Origin: Syntrophomonadaceae bacterium
GTDB taxonomy: Bacteria > Bacillota > Syntrophomonadia > Syntrophomonadales > Syntrophomonadaceae
Reading direction: 5' to 3'
NCBI GenBank assembly: GCA_012511795.1
Contig: JAAZFJ010000239.1
Location: forward strand, 1 to 34,905
Length of the DNA stretch: 34,905 nucleotides
Of the stretch, positions 21,640-29,618 are shown one piece after another; the first letter of the stretch is position 1, and each line of letters opens with the position of its first letter. The notes beneath the pieces were generated by a model. That model ran no database searches. It was not told where the DNA came from and was given only the letters and a program-made list of their open reading frames with translations. Position numbers and translations under genes: made by a program.

Positions 21640-23367
21640 CTAGATGTTCTTGCGCTTGATAGTATATTTTGTGTGCAGCAATTCATGTGATTTGTGCCCT
21701 AGTATTTCATGCAAATAATCGTTGTAAAGGATTTTTATTTCACGATTATCGTGGGATTTTCTAACTGCCCTGCTGCGATCTTCATCATAGATGGCCTCCA
21801 TGCGTTTAGCCCTTTGTTCGTTGGTACGTGTTAGGGGTTGACCGCCGCCGCCAATGCAACCGCCTGGACACGCCATTACTTCTATAAATTGGTAGGGGGA
21901 TTTCCCTGCGGCTACCTGATCCATAAGCACTCTCGCATTGCTCAAGGTATGGGCTACAGCCACTCTTACAATGGTTCCATCCCAATCCAAAGCTGCTTCT
22001 TTCAGGCCCTCCATACCTCTTACTTCATTAAATTCTAGTTTTACCAGGGACCGGCCTGTCATTTCTTCGTAAACAGTTCGTAACGCTGCTTCCATGACAC
22101 CGCCGCTGGCACCAAACAATACACCCGAACCGGTATATTCACCCATCCATGGGTCAAATTCAGCAGCATCAAGCTTTAAAGGATTCACTCCGGTCATTTG
22201 GAATAAGCGTATGATTTCTTTGGTAGTAAGCACCATATCTACATCCGAATACCCGCTGTCACCCATTTCCGGTCTTACTGCTTCATACTTTTTGGCGGTA
22301 CACGGCATAATCGAAACCGAAAAGATCTTAACTGGACTGATACCCATTTTTTCCGCCCAGTAGGTTTTCACTAAGGCTCCAAACATCTGTTGGGGAGACT
22401 TGCAGGTTGAGAGATGCTCCAAGAAGTCTGGATAGAATACTTCAGCAAAACGTACCCATGCCGGGCAACAGGAAGTAAACATCGGCAGGGTTCCGCCATT
22501 ACTTATTCGCTCCAGCAGTTCATATCCCTCTTCCATAATTGTCAAGTCAGCTGCAAAATTAGTGTGTAGAACATGATCAAAGCCAATCATTCTAAGTGCG
22601 CCCACCAGCTGCTCCATACTCAATTGGCCGCTTTCGCTGCCAAAAGCCTCCGCTACTGCCAATCGAACTGCGGGTGCTATCTGGGTAACTATAACTTTAT
22701 TTGGATCAGATGCTGCCGCTAAAAACTCGCTGATTTGTTCACGTCCATCGATTGCCCCTACTGGACAGGCATGTATGCATTGACCACACATGACACAGGG
22801 ACTTTCAAACAGTTCCTGACCGATAGAAGGAACTACCTGGGTATCAAATCCGCGATGGGCCAGCCCCAGAGCGTTGACGGTTTGTTTTGATGTACAAAGC
22901 TCAATACAGCGGCCGCAGAGGATGCACTTATTTGGATCCCTTACAATTGAAGGAGTGGAATAATCCAGGGGCAAATGCGCGTCTTCTTGTGGAAAACGAT
23001 TGTATCGCACATCGTATTCCCCAGCTAATTCCTGTAGTTCGCAGCTGCCGTTGCGGACACACTGCAAACAATCCTGCGGATGATGAGCCATCATCAGCTC
23101 AAGGATCGTACGTCTAGCTTCAAGAACCCTTGCAGTGGTAGTCTTAATTACCATGCCTTCACTCACTGCGGTGGCACAGGACGGCATTAGGTTTTTTTGC
23201 CCCTCCACTTCAACAACACAAATCCTGCAGTTAGCTTTGATTTCCTGATCAGGGTGGTAGCAAAGGGTAGGGATTTTAAACCCTGCTTTTTGGGCTGCAT
23301 GCAATATGGAAGTACCTGCAGGTACGCTTATTTTAATGCCATTTATCATGACAGTTGTCTCAGACAT
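21640..23367 (-). CDS. hydA: NAD(P)-linked [FeFe]-hydrogenase catalytic subunit HydA
   Basis: A 575-residue group A3-type catalytic subunit forming or using H2. N-terminal [2Fe-2S] ferredoxin fold (CYHPDQ...CRICVVE...SCAT), His-Cys3 [4Fe-4S] segment (HHPQDCLQCVRNGSCEL), two [4Fe-4S] motifs (CILCGRCIELC, CVMCGQCIHACP), then the H-cluster domain with intact L1 TSCCPAW, L2 MPCTAKK and L3 MACPGGCIGGGGQP. It lacks the extra C-terminal [2Fe-2S] extension of Thermotoga HydA. The frame opens at GTG 23376, but the ATG at 23367 lies eight bases after AAGGAG. Last gene of hydCBA, 26 bp after hydB. The H-cluster maturases (HydE/F/G) are not in this window. Confidence 0.96.
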   Translation of the reverse strand: MSETTVMINGIKISVPAGTSILHAAQKAGFKIPTLCYHPDQEIKANCRICVVEVEGQKNLMPSCATAVSEGMVIKTTTARVLEARRTILELMMAHHPQDCLQCVRNGSCELQELAGEYDVRYNRFPQEDAHLPLDYSTPSIVRDPNKCILCGRCIELCTSKQTVNALGLAHRGFDTQVVPSIGQELFESPCVMCGQCIHACPVGAIDGREQISEFLAAASDPNKVIVTQIAPAVRLAVAEAFGSESGQLSMEQLVGALRMIGFDHVLHTNFAADLTIMEEGYELLERISNGGTLPMFTSCCPAWVRFAEVFYPDFLEHLSTCKSPQQMFGALVKTYWAEKMGISPVKIFSVSIMPCTAKKYEAVRPEMGDSGYSDVDMVLTTKEIIRLFQMTGVNPLKLDAAEFDPWMGEYTGSGVLFGASGGVMEAALRTVYEEMTGRSLVKLEFNEVRGMEGLKEAALDWDGTIVRVAVAHTLSNARVLMDQVAAGKSPYQFIEVMACPGGCIGGGGQPLTRTNEQRAKRMEAIYDEDRSRAVRKSHDNREIKILYNDYLHEILGHKSHELLHTKYTIKRKNI

Positions 23368-23393
23368 TTCTTTCACTCCTTAATATAGTTGCA

Positions 23394-25250
23394 TCAGCTC
23401 TTAGAAATGGCACCGAATTTACATTTCAGAATGCAAGCCTGGCATTTGATGCACTTTTCTGAATCTATAATATGAGGCTTTTTGCGCTCACCGCTAATTG
23501 CGCCAACAGGACAAGCATCAATGCAAAGCATACAACCTTTACACTTTGCTGCATCGATCTTAATATCCAATAGATCAACACATACTCCAGCGGGACATTT
23601 TTTATCAAAAATATGAGCTTCATATTCAGTACGAAAATAACGCAACGTTGCCAGAACCGGGTTGGGCGCAGATTGGCCCAGGCCACAGAGAGATGTAGAC
23701 TGAACCACCCGGCATAAGTTTTCCAGAGTGTCAAGATCTTCAGGGCTGCCTTTTCCGTTGCAGATCTTCTCCAAAATCTGTAACATGCGCATAGTGCCTT
23801 CACGGCAGGGAGCGCATTTACCGCAGGATTCTTCCTGAGTAAAATGCAGAAAATATCTAGCCACGTCAACCATACAGGTATCTTCATCCATGACCACCAA
23901 TCCGCCTGAGCCCATCATGGCACCCAATGCCAAAAGTGAATCGTAATCAACTGGTGTATCAAGGAGGTTTTCTGGAATACATCCCCCCGAGGGCCCGCCT
24001 ATTTGAACTGCCTTATAGCGTTTGTGGTTTTGGACTCCCCCCCCGATATTGAAAACAATATCTCTCAGAGAAATGCCGATAGGGACTTCCGCCAGACCAG
24101 TCCGATTAATTTTACCAGTTAGCGCAAAAACCTTGGTGCCTTTGCTGTTATTGGTGCCCATATTTGCGAACCATTCCGCTCCCTGACGAATAATACAGGC
24201 AACATTGGCATATGTTTCTACATTATTAATGTTTGTAGGTTTGCCCCATAATCCTGATTGAGCTGGGTAAGGAGGACGTACTCTGGGCATGCCGCGTTTA
24301 CCTTCAATAGAATGCATTAGTGCTGTTTCCTCGCCGCAAACGAATGCACCGGCCCCAGCAGAAATGTGTATTTTGAAATTAAATCCGCTGCCCAGGATAT
24401 TGTGGCCGAGAATGCCCATAGCCTCAGCATCGTCAATGGCTTTTTTCAGCCGCTTTATGGCCAGCGGGTACTCAGCCCGGATGTATATATAACCTTCATC
24501 AGCCCCAATGGCATATCCACAGATAGACATACCTTCCAATAATGAATGCGGATCCCCTTCCAGGATACTACGATCCATGAAAGCACCTGGGTCTCCTTCA
24601 TCTGCATTACACACTACATATTTCTTGCTGCCAGGAGTATTATAAGCAGCTTCCCATTTGCGACCAGTGGGAAAGCCACCTCCACCCCGGCCTCTTAAAC
24701 CTGATTTGCTGATTTCCTGTATAACCTGGGTTTGAGTCATTTCAGTTAAAACTTTCTCCAATGCTTCATATCCATTTAGAGATATATAGTGTCCGATTTG
24801 ATCCGGGTCAATAATGCCGCACCGACCTAAAACATTTTTAACTTGCACATTAAAGAAAGCTGTATCATTTAGCTTTACAATATTCGCTGCTGCCTCATAA
24901 CCTCTGGGGTCCTGAGCCAGAATGTACTCCGGAGATGGTTTTCCTTCATTGAGATGCTTCGCCAGAATAGCAACTGCAGCTTCTGCTTTTATATTGCCAT
25001 ATATAAATCGTGGTTCGCCGGGCATATGGACTTCCATAAGAGGTTCTGCATAACACATGCCGATGCATCCAGTGGACATCATATCAATTTCAAGCCCCTG
25101 TGACTGGATGTAATTATTCACAGCGGTCCAAATCCCTTCACCACCGGCAGCAATTCCGCATGTTCCCAGGCCGATTACGATCTTTGCCCGGTTTTTTGAT
25201 TCATTGAATGCACTTTGAAACTGTTTTCGCATTTCCTTTAAGCTATGCAT
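23394..25250 (-). CDS. hydB: hydrogenase flavoprotein subunit HydB (NuoF-like)
   Basis: A 618-residue NADH-binding, FMN-containing subunit. An N-terminal thioredoxin-like domain carries Cys31, Cys62 and Cys66, one fewer than a full four-Cys set. The NuoF core follows (GLRGRGGGGFPTGRKW, NADEGDPGAFMDRSILEG, the SLBB region) with its [4Fe-4S] site in ESCGKCAPCREGT and a later Cys. The C-terminus has two more [4Fe-4S] motifs, CKGCMLCIDACP and CIKCQACILKCK. Those C-terminal clusters are typical of electron-bifurcating/confurcating HydB. The start overlaps the hydC end by 13 bp, so translation is coupled. Confidence 0.95.
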   Translation of the reverse strand: MHSLKEMRKQFQSAFNESKNRAKIVIGLGTCGIAAGGEGIWTAVNNYIQSQGLEIDMMSTGCIGMCYAEPLMEVHMPGEPRFIYGNIKAEAAVAILAKHLNEGKPSPEYILAQDPRGYEAAANIVKLNDTAFFNVQVKNVLGRCGIIDPDQIGHYISLNGYEALEKVLTEMTQTQVIQEISKSGLRGRGGGGFPTGRKWEAAYNTPGSKKYVVCNADEGDPGAFMDRSILEGDPHSLLEGMSICGYAIGADEGYIYIRAEYPLAIKRLKKAIDDAEAMGILGHNILGSGFNFKIHISAGAGAFVCGEETALMHSIEGKRGMPRVRPPYPAQSGLWGKPTNINNVETYANVACIIRQGAEWFANMGTNNSKGTKVFALTGKINRTGLAEVPIGISLRDIVFNIGGGVQNHKRYKAVQIGGPSGGCIPENLLDTPVDYDSLLALGAMMGSGGLVVMDEDTCMVDVARYFLHFTQEESCGKCAPCREGTMRMLQILEKICNGKGSPEDLDTLENLCRVVQSTSLCGLGQSAPNPVLATLRYFRTEYEAHIFDKKCPAGVCVDLLDIKIDAAKCKGCMLCIDACPVGAISGERKKPHIIDSEKCIKCQACILKCKFGAISKS

Positions 25251-25759
25251 TTTTCTATGCCATCCTTTTCCATATAACGTGAAATTATTTCCGGAACCTC
25301 TTCGGGGGAAATTCTTCCATAAGTATCCTCATTGATCATCATTACCGGGGCCATACCGCAAGCGCCCAGGCAGGCTACAGGTTCAAGTGTAAACATTAAA
25401 TCATTGGTTGTCATTGTTCCGCCTGATAAACCTAAGGTTTTGGTAATGGATTCCAAAAGCTTGCCACCACCTTGAACATGACAAGCAGTTCCTGTGCATA
25501 CCCGGATAATGTTTTTACCACGAACTTGTAAATGAAATTGTCCGTAAAATGTAGCCACTCCATATATTTCGCTGGAAGGAATTTTAAGCTCTTCAGCTAT
25601 TATTTTTATTGCTTCTTCAGGGATGTATTTAAAGATTTCCTGAGTTTTCTGCAAAACCGGAATAATTTTGCCAGTAGTATGACGGTATTTGTCCAACATT
25701 TTTTCAAGTGCCACATAGCGCATATCCTGAATATAATCACCACAATTACACATAAGCAT
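25238..25759 (-). CDS. hydC: hydrogenase NuoE-like [2Fe-2S] subunit HydC
   Basis: A 173-residue thioredoxin-like [2Fe-2S] subunit. The four ligands are in VCTGTACHVQGG and ACLGACGMAP, and the helical N-terminal part contains GVATFYGQF, as in NuoE. It passes electrons between the HydB flavin and the other clusters. ATG 25759 or the in-frame ATG at 25753 both lie behind AAAGGACGAA. First gene of the hydCBA cluster; the unknown 178-residue gene ends 96 bp upstream on the same strand. Confidence 0.93.
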   Translation of the reverse strand: MLMCNCGDYIQDMRYVALEKMLDKYRHTTGKIIPVLQKTQEIFKYIPEEAIKIIAEELKIPSSEIYGVATFYGQFHLQVRGKNIIRVCTGTACHVQGGGKLLESITKTLGLSGGTMTTNDLMFTLEPVACLGACGMAPVMMINEDTYGRISPEEVPEIISRYMEKDGIEKCIA

Positions 25760-25798
25760 TTCGTCCTTTCAAAAATGATTTTACGGAATCAATTTTTA

Positions 25799-25826
25799 AG
25801 AATATATCGTTATAAAACTTTAACAA
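25799..25826 (-). promoter_or_regulatory. weak candidate promoter directly upstream of hydC
   Basis: On the minus strand, TTGTTA (25821-25826), a 16-bp spacer, then TATTCT (25799-25804). A degenerate Rex-like 18-mer, TTGTTAAAGTTTTATAAC, covers the -35 side (25809-25826) and agrees with the better operator at 26546-26563 at about 12 of 18 positions. Weak on both counts. Confidence 0.25.
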
Positions 25827-25855
25827 TTATTCTCTGAATAAGGCTGCGAAGAAAA

Positions 25856-26392
25856 CTATTTTTGTCTGATTTTTATCAAATCGGTGAAAGCATTTTTAAC
25901 TTCTGTAACTTGGAACATTCTTCCCAAGGTACTGTATAGTTCTATAATTTGATGATTGATTTCGGCGTCCATTTCCCTTACGCTAAGATTGCCAATAGCA
26001 GTCTGGTTAACGGTTTCATCCAGTGATTTTAGAAAGTTGATCGTAATCCTATTAAAGAAGGGCTGAATATTCTTAGCCATTTCCTCCGTCACCAGGTCTT
26101 CCATAATCGGTCCGCCGTCATCATAAAACTTCTGCAGAAGCATATTCAAATTGTATTTTGCTTGCTTTTCGATTCCTGTTTTAATTGCCAGCTGTTTAGC
26201 TGCCAAATCGGCCAGGCAGGTCTTGTCAATATCCCGCTTAAGACTATCGATTTCATTGTATTTGGCTCTGATGCAGTATTGAAAACTTACACCGAGGGAA
26301 TACACGTCGCTTGCAGATCTTGGACAAGGATGAGAGTTTGCTAATTCATAGGCAGCTTTCGTATAGTAGTTGATTTTTATTGCAGTGTTCAT
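25856..26392 (-). CDS. unknown 178-residue protein upstream of hydCBA
   Basis: I do not recognise this family. The product is mostly polar and looks helical, with no signal peptide or membrane segment. It has a few cysteines near the N-terminus (HPCPRSASDVYSLG, QYCIRAKY), too few and too spaced to form an evident cluster. The ATG at 26392 has AAGGGGTGA upstream. It lies on the same strand as, and ahead of, hydCBA, and two Rex-like operators overlap its leader, so it is probably transcribed with or beside the hydrogenase and induced by a high NADH/NAD ratio. A role in hydrogenase function or redox control is inference from position only. Confidence 0.7.
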   Translation of the reverse strand: MNTAIKINYYTKAAYELANSHPCPRSASDVYSLGVSFQYCIRAKYNEIDSLKRDIDKTCLADLAAKQLAIKTGIEKQAKYNLNMLLQKFYDDGGPIMEDLVTEEMAKNIQPFFNRITINFLKSLDETVNQTAIGNLSVREMDAEINHQIIELYSTLGRMFQVTEVKNAFTDLIKIRQK

Positions 26393-26416
26393 TAATAATC
26401 ACCCCTTAAGCTTATA

Positions 26417-26434
26417 TTGTGAAATAATTAACAA
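26417..26434. promoter_or_regulatory. probable Rex operator, proximal copy
   Basis: TTGTGAAATAATTAACAA, a near-perfect inverted repeat matching the known Rex consensus TTGTGAAnnnnTTCACAA (one arm exact, the other TTAACAA). It lies 25-42 bases upstream of the 178-residue gene and downstream of a -10 box, a repressing position. Rex senses the NADH/NAD ratio. Confidence 0.75.
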
Positions 26435-26446
26435 GTATTGGCGAAA

Positions 26447-26475
26447 TAATAATCCATAGAATGGATTCAAGTCAA
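26447..26475 (-). promoter_or_regulatory. candidate promoter, proximal copy
   Basis: Minus strand TTGACT (26470-26475), 17-bp spacer, TTATTA (26447-26452); shifting by one base gives TATTAT with an 18-bp spacer. The proximal Rex-like operator lies just downstream of the expected transcription start. Confidence 0.5.
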
Positions 26476-26545
26476 TTCTTATAAAATTATAGTGTAAACG
26501 GAGCAAACAGATTTACTACTACAATAGTCACCCCTTTGGCTTGTA

Positions 26546-26563
26546 TTGTGAAATGTTTAACAA
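26546..26563. promoter_or_regulatory. probable Rex operator, distal copy
   Basis: TTGTGAAATGTTTAACAA, again a Rex-type inverted repeat with a four-base core. It begins 11 bases downstream of the -10 box of the distal promoter, overlapping the expected first transcribed bases. Confidence 0.75.
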
Positions 26564-26574
26564 TCTTTATGTGA

Positions 26575-26603
26575 ATTATATGACAGGAATTAATTTAAGT
26601 CAA
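26575..26603 (-). promoter_or_regulatory. strong sigma-A-type promoter, distal copy
   Basis: Minus strand TTGACT (26598-26603), exactly 17 bp, then a perfect TATAAT (26575-26580). This is the best promoter in the hydrogenase region and points toward the 178-residue gene and hydCBA. Confidence 0.7.
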
Positions 26604-26889
26604 TTCGCAAAATAATAAAACTCTTAAAAATTAAAAAATGTCATAAAAATTATAAGACTGTGAACCTAAAACGATTCAATGGCTAAAAAATAGTTAGAAT
26701 GGTGCGAATTTAGATAGGTTTTTGCGTATACTTTCCTTGGTAAAAAAATCTTTCTAAGCTTTAAAGGCACTAGATGCAAATTTTCTGTACTGCTTGGTTT
26801 ATCATAATTTATATAATATATCCTCGGCGATCTGGTAATAAATATTTGCTTTTAGCCGGGGGATATAATATTAGATGAAAATGTAGATT
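26604..26889. other. AT-rich gap upstream of the Rex promoters
   Basis: No gene seen. The only structure is an interrupted inverted repeat, TATCCTCGGC (26819-26828) against GCCGGGGGATA (26855-26865), just beyond the degV stop. It might help end degV transcription, but it has a long loop and no T-tract. Confidence 0.4.
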
Positions 26890-27726
26890 TTAATAATAAG
26901 CCAGGCCTAATGTGTCAGGCCCGGTATGTGTTCCTATTACAGGTCCAGATTCAGTTATTTGGATGGGCCCTCTGTAAAAACTACATACTTCTTCAGCAAG
27001 CTGCTCGGCTTCCTTTACATTATCGATATGAATAACGGCCAGATTCTCAATATGTGCTAAATCTTGTTTTACTTCCGCCAAGATACGACTGATAGCTTTC
27101 GGTTTGGTTCTGACTTTATCGAGGACTTCAATTTTTCCTTCGTTAAGTGTCAGTATGGGTTTAAGCTGTAAAATGTTGCCGATTTGTTTGCTGAGGCTGC
27201 TGATCCTGCCACCTCGAAACAGGTATTCAAGATTATCCACCACAAAAAATATTTTATTTTTATCTTGGATGCGCAGTAATTCTGCCTTAACCTCTGTTAA
27301 AGATTTCCCAGTTTCAATCATTTCATATGCCCGCATAACTTGAAAACCGAGTCCGATGGCGGCAGATTGTGAATCAATCATTTCTATTTTTAAATCCTGA
27401 TTTTGCTGACCGATTATTTCACTGGCTAACAATGCTGATTGTGTAGTTCCGGAAAGAAATGATGAAAGAAGAATGACCAGTATTTCATCACCAGGGTCGA
27501 AACTGTTGAATACCGCTAGAAAATCACCGGAAGATGGCTGTGAGGTAAGGGGGGATATTGGTTCACTGCGAAGTCTCTGATAGTAGATCTGATTGTTAAG
27601 ATCTACGCCGTCCTTATATTCTTCATTATGGATGTGTACATTTAGGGGAACAATTCTGATGTTGCTTTTCTGCTTGTAAGAATCAGGCAGGTCACTGGTG
27701 CTGTCAGTTACGATGAATTTTGCCAT
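26890..27726 (-). CDS. DegV family fatty-acid-binding protein
   Basis: A 278-residue DegV-family (FakB-like) protein that binds a fatty acid between two domains. Family features are FIVTDSTSDLPDSY at the N-terminus, RIVPLNVHI, TSQPSSGDFLAVF, ILLSSFLSGTTQSA and the C-terminal GPVIGTHTGPDTLGLAYY. FakB proteins present fatty acids to the kinase FakA, which is not seen here. The frame is open upstream to 27792, but the ATG at 27726 has TGGAGG eight bases before it, begins the conserved MAKFIVTDS, and lies downstream of a good promoter that overlaps the extra frame. It may serve fatty-acid uptake or recycling in a fatty-acid-using organism. Confidence 0.9.
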   Translation of the reverse strand: MAKFIVTDSTSDLPDSYKQKSNIRIVPLNVHIHNEEYKDGVDLNNQIYYQRLRSEPISPLTSQPSSGDFLAVFNSFDPGDEILVILLSSFLSGTTQSALLASEIIGQQNQDLKIEMIDSQSAAIGLGFQVMRAYEMIETGKSLTEVKAELLRIQDKNKIFFVVDNLEYLFRGGRISSLSKQIGNILQLKPILTLNEGKIEVLDKVRTKPKAISRILAEVKQDLAHIENLAVIHIDNVKEAEQLAEEVCSFYRGPIQITESGPVIGTHTGPDTLGLAYY

Positions 27727-27763
27727 AAAAACAACCTCCAATAAAAACCGAATATTCCGACAA

Positions 27764-27792
27764 ATGATAACTCCATATAATTCTTTTGTCAA
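27764..27792 (-). promoter_or_regulatory. promoter of degV
   Basis: Minus strand consensus TTGACA (27787-27792), 17-bp spacer, TATCAT (27764-27769), 37 bp ahead of the degV start. A GAATATTC palindrome lies between the -10 box and the ribosome binding site. Confidence 0.65.
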
Positions 27793-27798
27793 TAGAGA

Positions 27799-29433
27799 TT
27801 AGGTACTGCTATAAACTTTATCAATCAGAGTCTTATTTTCAATAATGGTCTGATAGGAAGTTTTTAATTCTGTCAAGGCCGGTTTGATTATTTTTATTCT
27901 TTTTTCCCTAACTGCGCTCTCAATTAATGAAGCATAATGGTGTATTTCTTTATAACCTAAAGTTCCTGCAATAATTTTTATACTTTGGCAGTGGCTGATC
28001 AATGACTCCCAGTCCGATGTTTTATAAGCATCCTGCAGATAAACGATGGTTTCACCCAAAGAGGCAATTCCTTGCTGCAACAAATTTTGCTGACTTTTTT
28101 CTGGGAGAATATTCCTTTTATACTCTAATTTGTTTTTCAGAACCTTTTCGATTTCCTGTGTCAATTCCTGGCTTTGGAATGGTTTTGCCAGATAGGATGT
28201 GCAGCCACAGGCCAGACATTTTTCCCGGTCACCGATCATAGCATTGGCGGTAACGGCAATAATAGGAATAGAATTGAATTTCGGATCACTGCTTATTATT
28301 CTGGAGGCTTCATAACCATCCATTACAGGCATTTGCATATCCATCAATATCACATCAAAAGTTTCTTCCTGCAGCTTTTGCAGACCCTCTAAACCATTGC
28401 TGGCCATTGTAACTTCAAAACCATAATTATATAGCATTTGTGACAAAATTTTTATGTTAAAATTATTGTCTTCAACCAGTAATACTTTATACCTTGAAAA
28501 GGGAAAGGAGGAAACAAAGCTTGATGAAGCATCATCAGTTTCTTTCCATTGTTGGTCGGCAACAAGTTTAAGAGGCAGACTAAAATAGAACACTGAGCTT
28601 TGATCAGAATATGAAGTTGTACATAATTGACCGCCCAGAAGTTGAGTTAACTGTCTGCAGAAGTATAGGCTTAAACCGGCAGTAAACTCATTGGCAGGAG
28701 AGGAGTTATTTAAAATTGCCAGCGGATTGTTTGGAAGTGACTGATCAAAAGAACTATTAAAAGAAATTGAGATAACTAATTCATTTTCTGTCCCGGGTTT
28801 TTTGCTCAAAGAGGCTTTAAGAAGTATATTGCCATTTTCGGCCAGCTCTATCGCCTTGATTAATAAGGTGGAAATTATTTGTTTCAATTTAAGCTCGTCC
28901 ACCAGTGCAACAGCATTAAAATCATCTGTTATCTCCATATTTAATTCAAGCTGTTTGGCTTTTAAGGCAGATGCTGCTTCTATAGCTGCGGTGTGAATAA
29001 TTTTTCTTAAGGAAGATGGTTTTAGGTTTATTTCAACCTGGCCAAGTTCCAATTTATTAATGTCGAGAATGTTATCAATAATGGTTAATAAAGTATTACC
29101 TGAATTTTTTATAATTTCTACATTATTTAATTGGTCAGATGTCAAATTTTCACGCTCTAACAGCTCTACTGCTCCAATTATTCCAATCATAGGGGTTCTA
29201 AACTCATGACTTAATTTTGCTAAAAGATTATGAGTCAAACTCTCATTGGCCATAATTGGTTTATTTTTATCTTTGATTATTAAAATAAATACCGCTGCGA
29301 AAACAGTACATAACAAAAGAAAAATATGGGACGGAATAAAATTACCCAAACTATAGAAATAACCTGCTGCAAAACCTGTTAATACGATAAATAAAAACAA
29401 AAATGAGTAGTTTTTTAATTGCTGAATCAACAT
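27799..29433 (-). CDS. hybrid histidine-kinase-like protein with degenerate ATPase and HPt domains
   Basis: A 544-residue membrane protein: two membrane helices (about 9-29 and 34-53), a HisKA domain with intact H-box SHEFRTP (His76), an HATPase-like region (about 140-288), a receiver domain (about 315-432), and an HPt-like domain (about 450-535). The receiver is complete: ED at 321-322, phospho-acceptor Asp365 in LMDMQMP, VTAN, and AKPF. The HATPase region has lost the N-box asparagine (IISTLLIKAIEL; Lys at the Asn position), the DxGxG box, and most of the G2 box (FTAGLSLYF). The HPt histidine position is Gln483 (CQSIKIIAGTLG). The ATG at 29433 sits behind AGGGGGG. Probably not a self-phosphorylating kinase; partner unknown. 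Confidence 0.85.
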   Translation of the reverse strand: MLIQQLKNYSFLFLFIVLTGFAAGYFYSLGNFIPSHIFLLLCTVFAAVFILIIKDKNKPIMANESLTHNLLAKLSHEFRTPMIGIIGAVELLERENLTSDQLNNVEIIKNSGNTLLTIIDNILDINKLELGQVEINLKPSSLRKIIHTAAIEAASALKAKQLELNMEITDDFNAVALVDELKLKQIISTLLIKAIELAENGNILLKASLSKKPGTENELVISISFNSSFDQSLPNNPLAILNNSSPANEFTAGLSLYFCRQLTQLLGGQLCTTSYSDQSSVFYFSLPLKLVADQQWKETDDASSSFVSSFPFSRYKVLLVEDNNFNIKILSQMLYNYGFEVTMASNGLEGLQKLQEETFDVILMDMQMPVMDGYEASRIISSDPKFNSIPIIAVTANAMIGDREKCLACGCTSYLAKPFQSQELTQEIEKVLKNKLEYKRNILPEKSQQNLLQQGIASLGETIVYLQDAYKTSDWESLISHCQSIKIIAGTLGYKEIHHYASLIESAVREKRIKIIKPALTELKTSYQTIIENKTLIDKVYSST

Positions 29434-29476
29434 AAGGCCCCCCCTGCAAACATTGTCTAAAACGTACGAGTAAAAT

Positions 29477-29506
29477 ATAATAGGATAATGCAATAATAGA
29501 ATACAA
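29477..29506 (-). promoter_or_regulatory. candidate promoter of the hybrid kinase-like gene
   Basis: Minus strand TTGTAT (29501-29506), 18-bp spacer, TATTAT (29477-29482), 43 bp ahead of the start codon. Confidence 0.4.
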
Positions 29507-29593
29507 TATAAGGCATGGGATAACGTGTCTTCTTATGGCTAAAGTTTCCAAAAATTTATAATATTTTATGCCGAAAAAAGCTGATTACAGGCA

Positions 29594-29618
29594 ATACGAT
29601 CGTATCTTTTGTTATAAT
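29594..29618 (+). promoter_or_regulatory. extended -10 promoter with a palindromic site, glucosaminidase gene
   Basis: A perfect 12-bp palindrome ATACGATCGTAT (29594-29605) lies just ahead of TGTTATAAT (TGn extension plus TATAAT, -10 box at 29613-29618). No -35 box is visible. The palindrome occupies the spacer, where a repressor or activator could act. The leader to the GTG at 29805 is about 180 bases, with no other gene in it. Confidence 0.45.

Larger units (their letters stand above)
26398..26605 (-). repeat. imperfect tandem duplication of a Rex-operator promoter unit
   Basis: Two copies offset by about 129 bp. Each contains TCACCCCTT, then TATTGTGAAAT...TTAACAA, then GTCAATTC (copy 1 about 26399-26478, copy 2 about 26528-26605). 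On the minus strand each copy reads as -35, -10, Rex operator, purine-rich stretch. Only the unit nearest the gene supplies its ribosome binding site. Confidence 0.7.
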
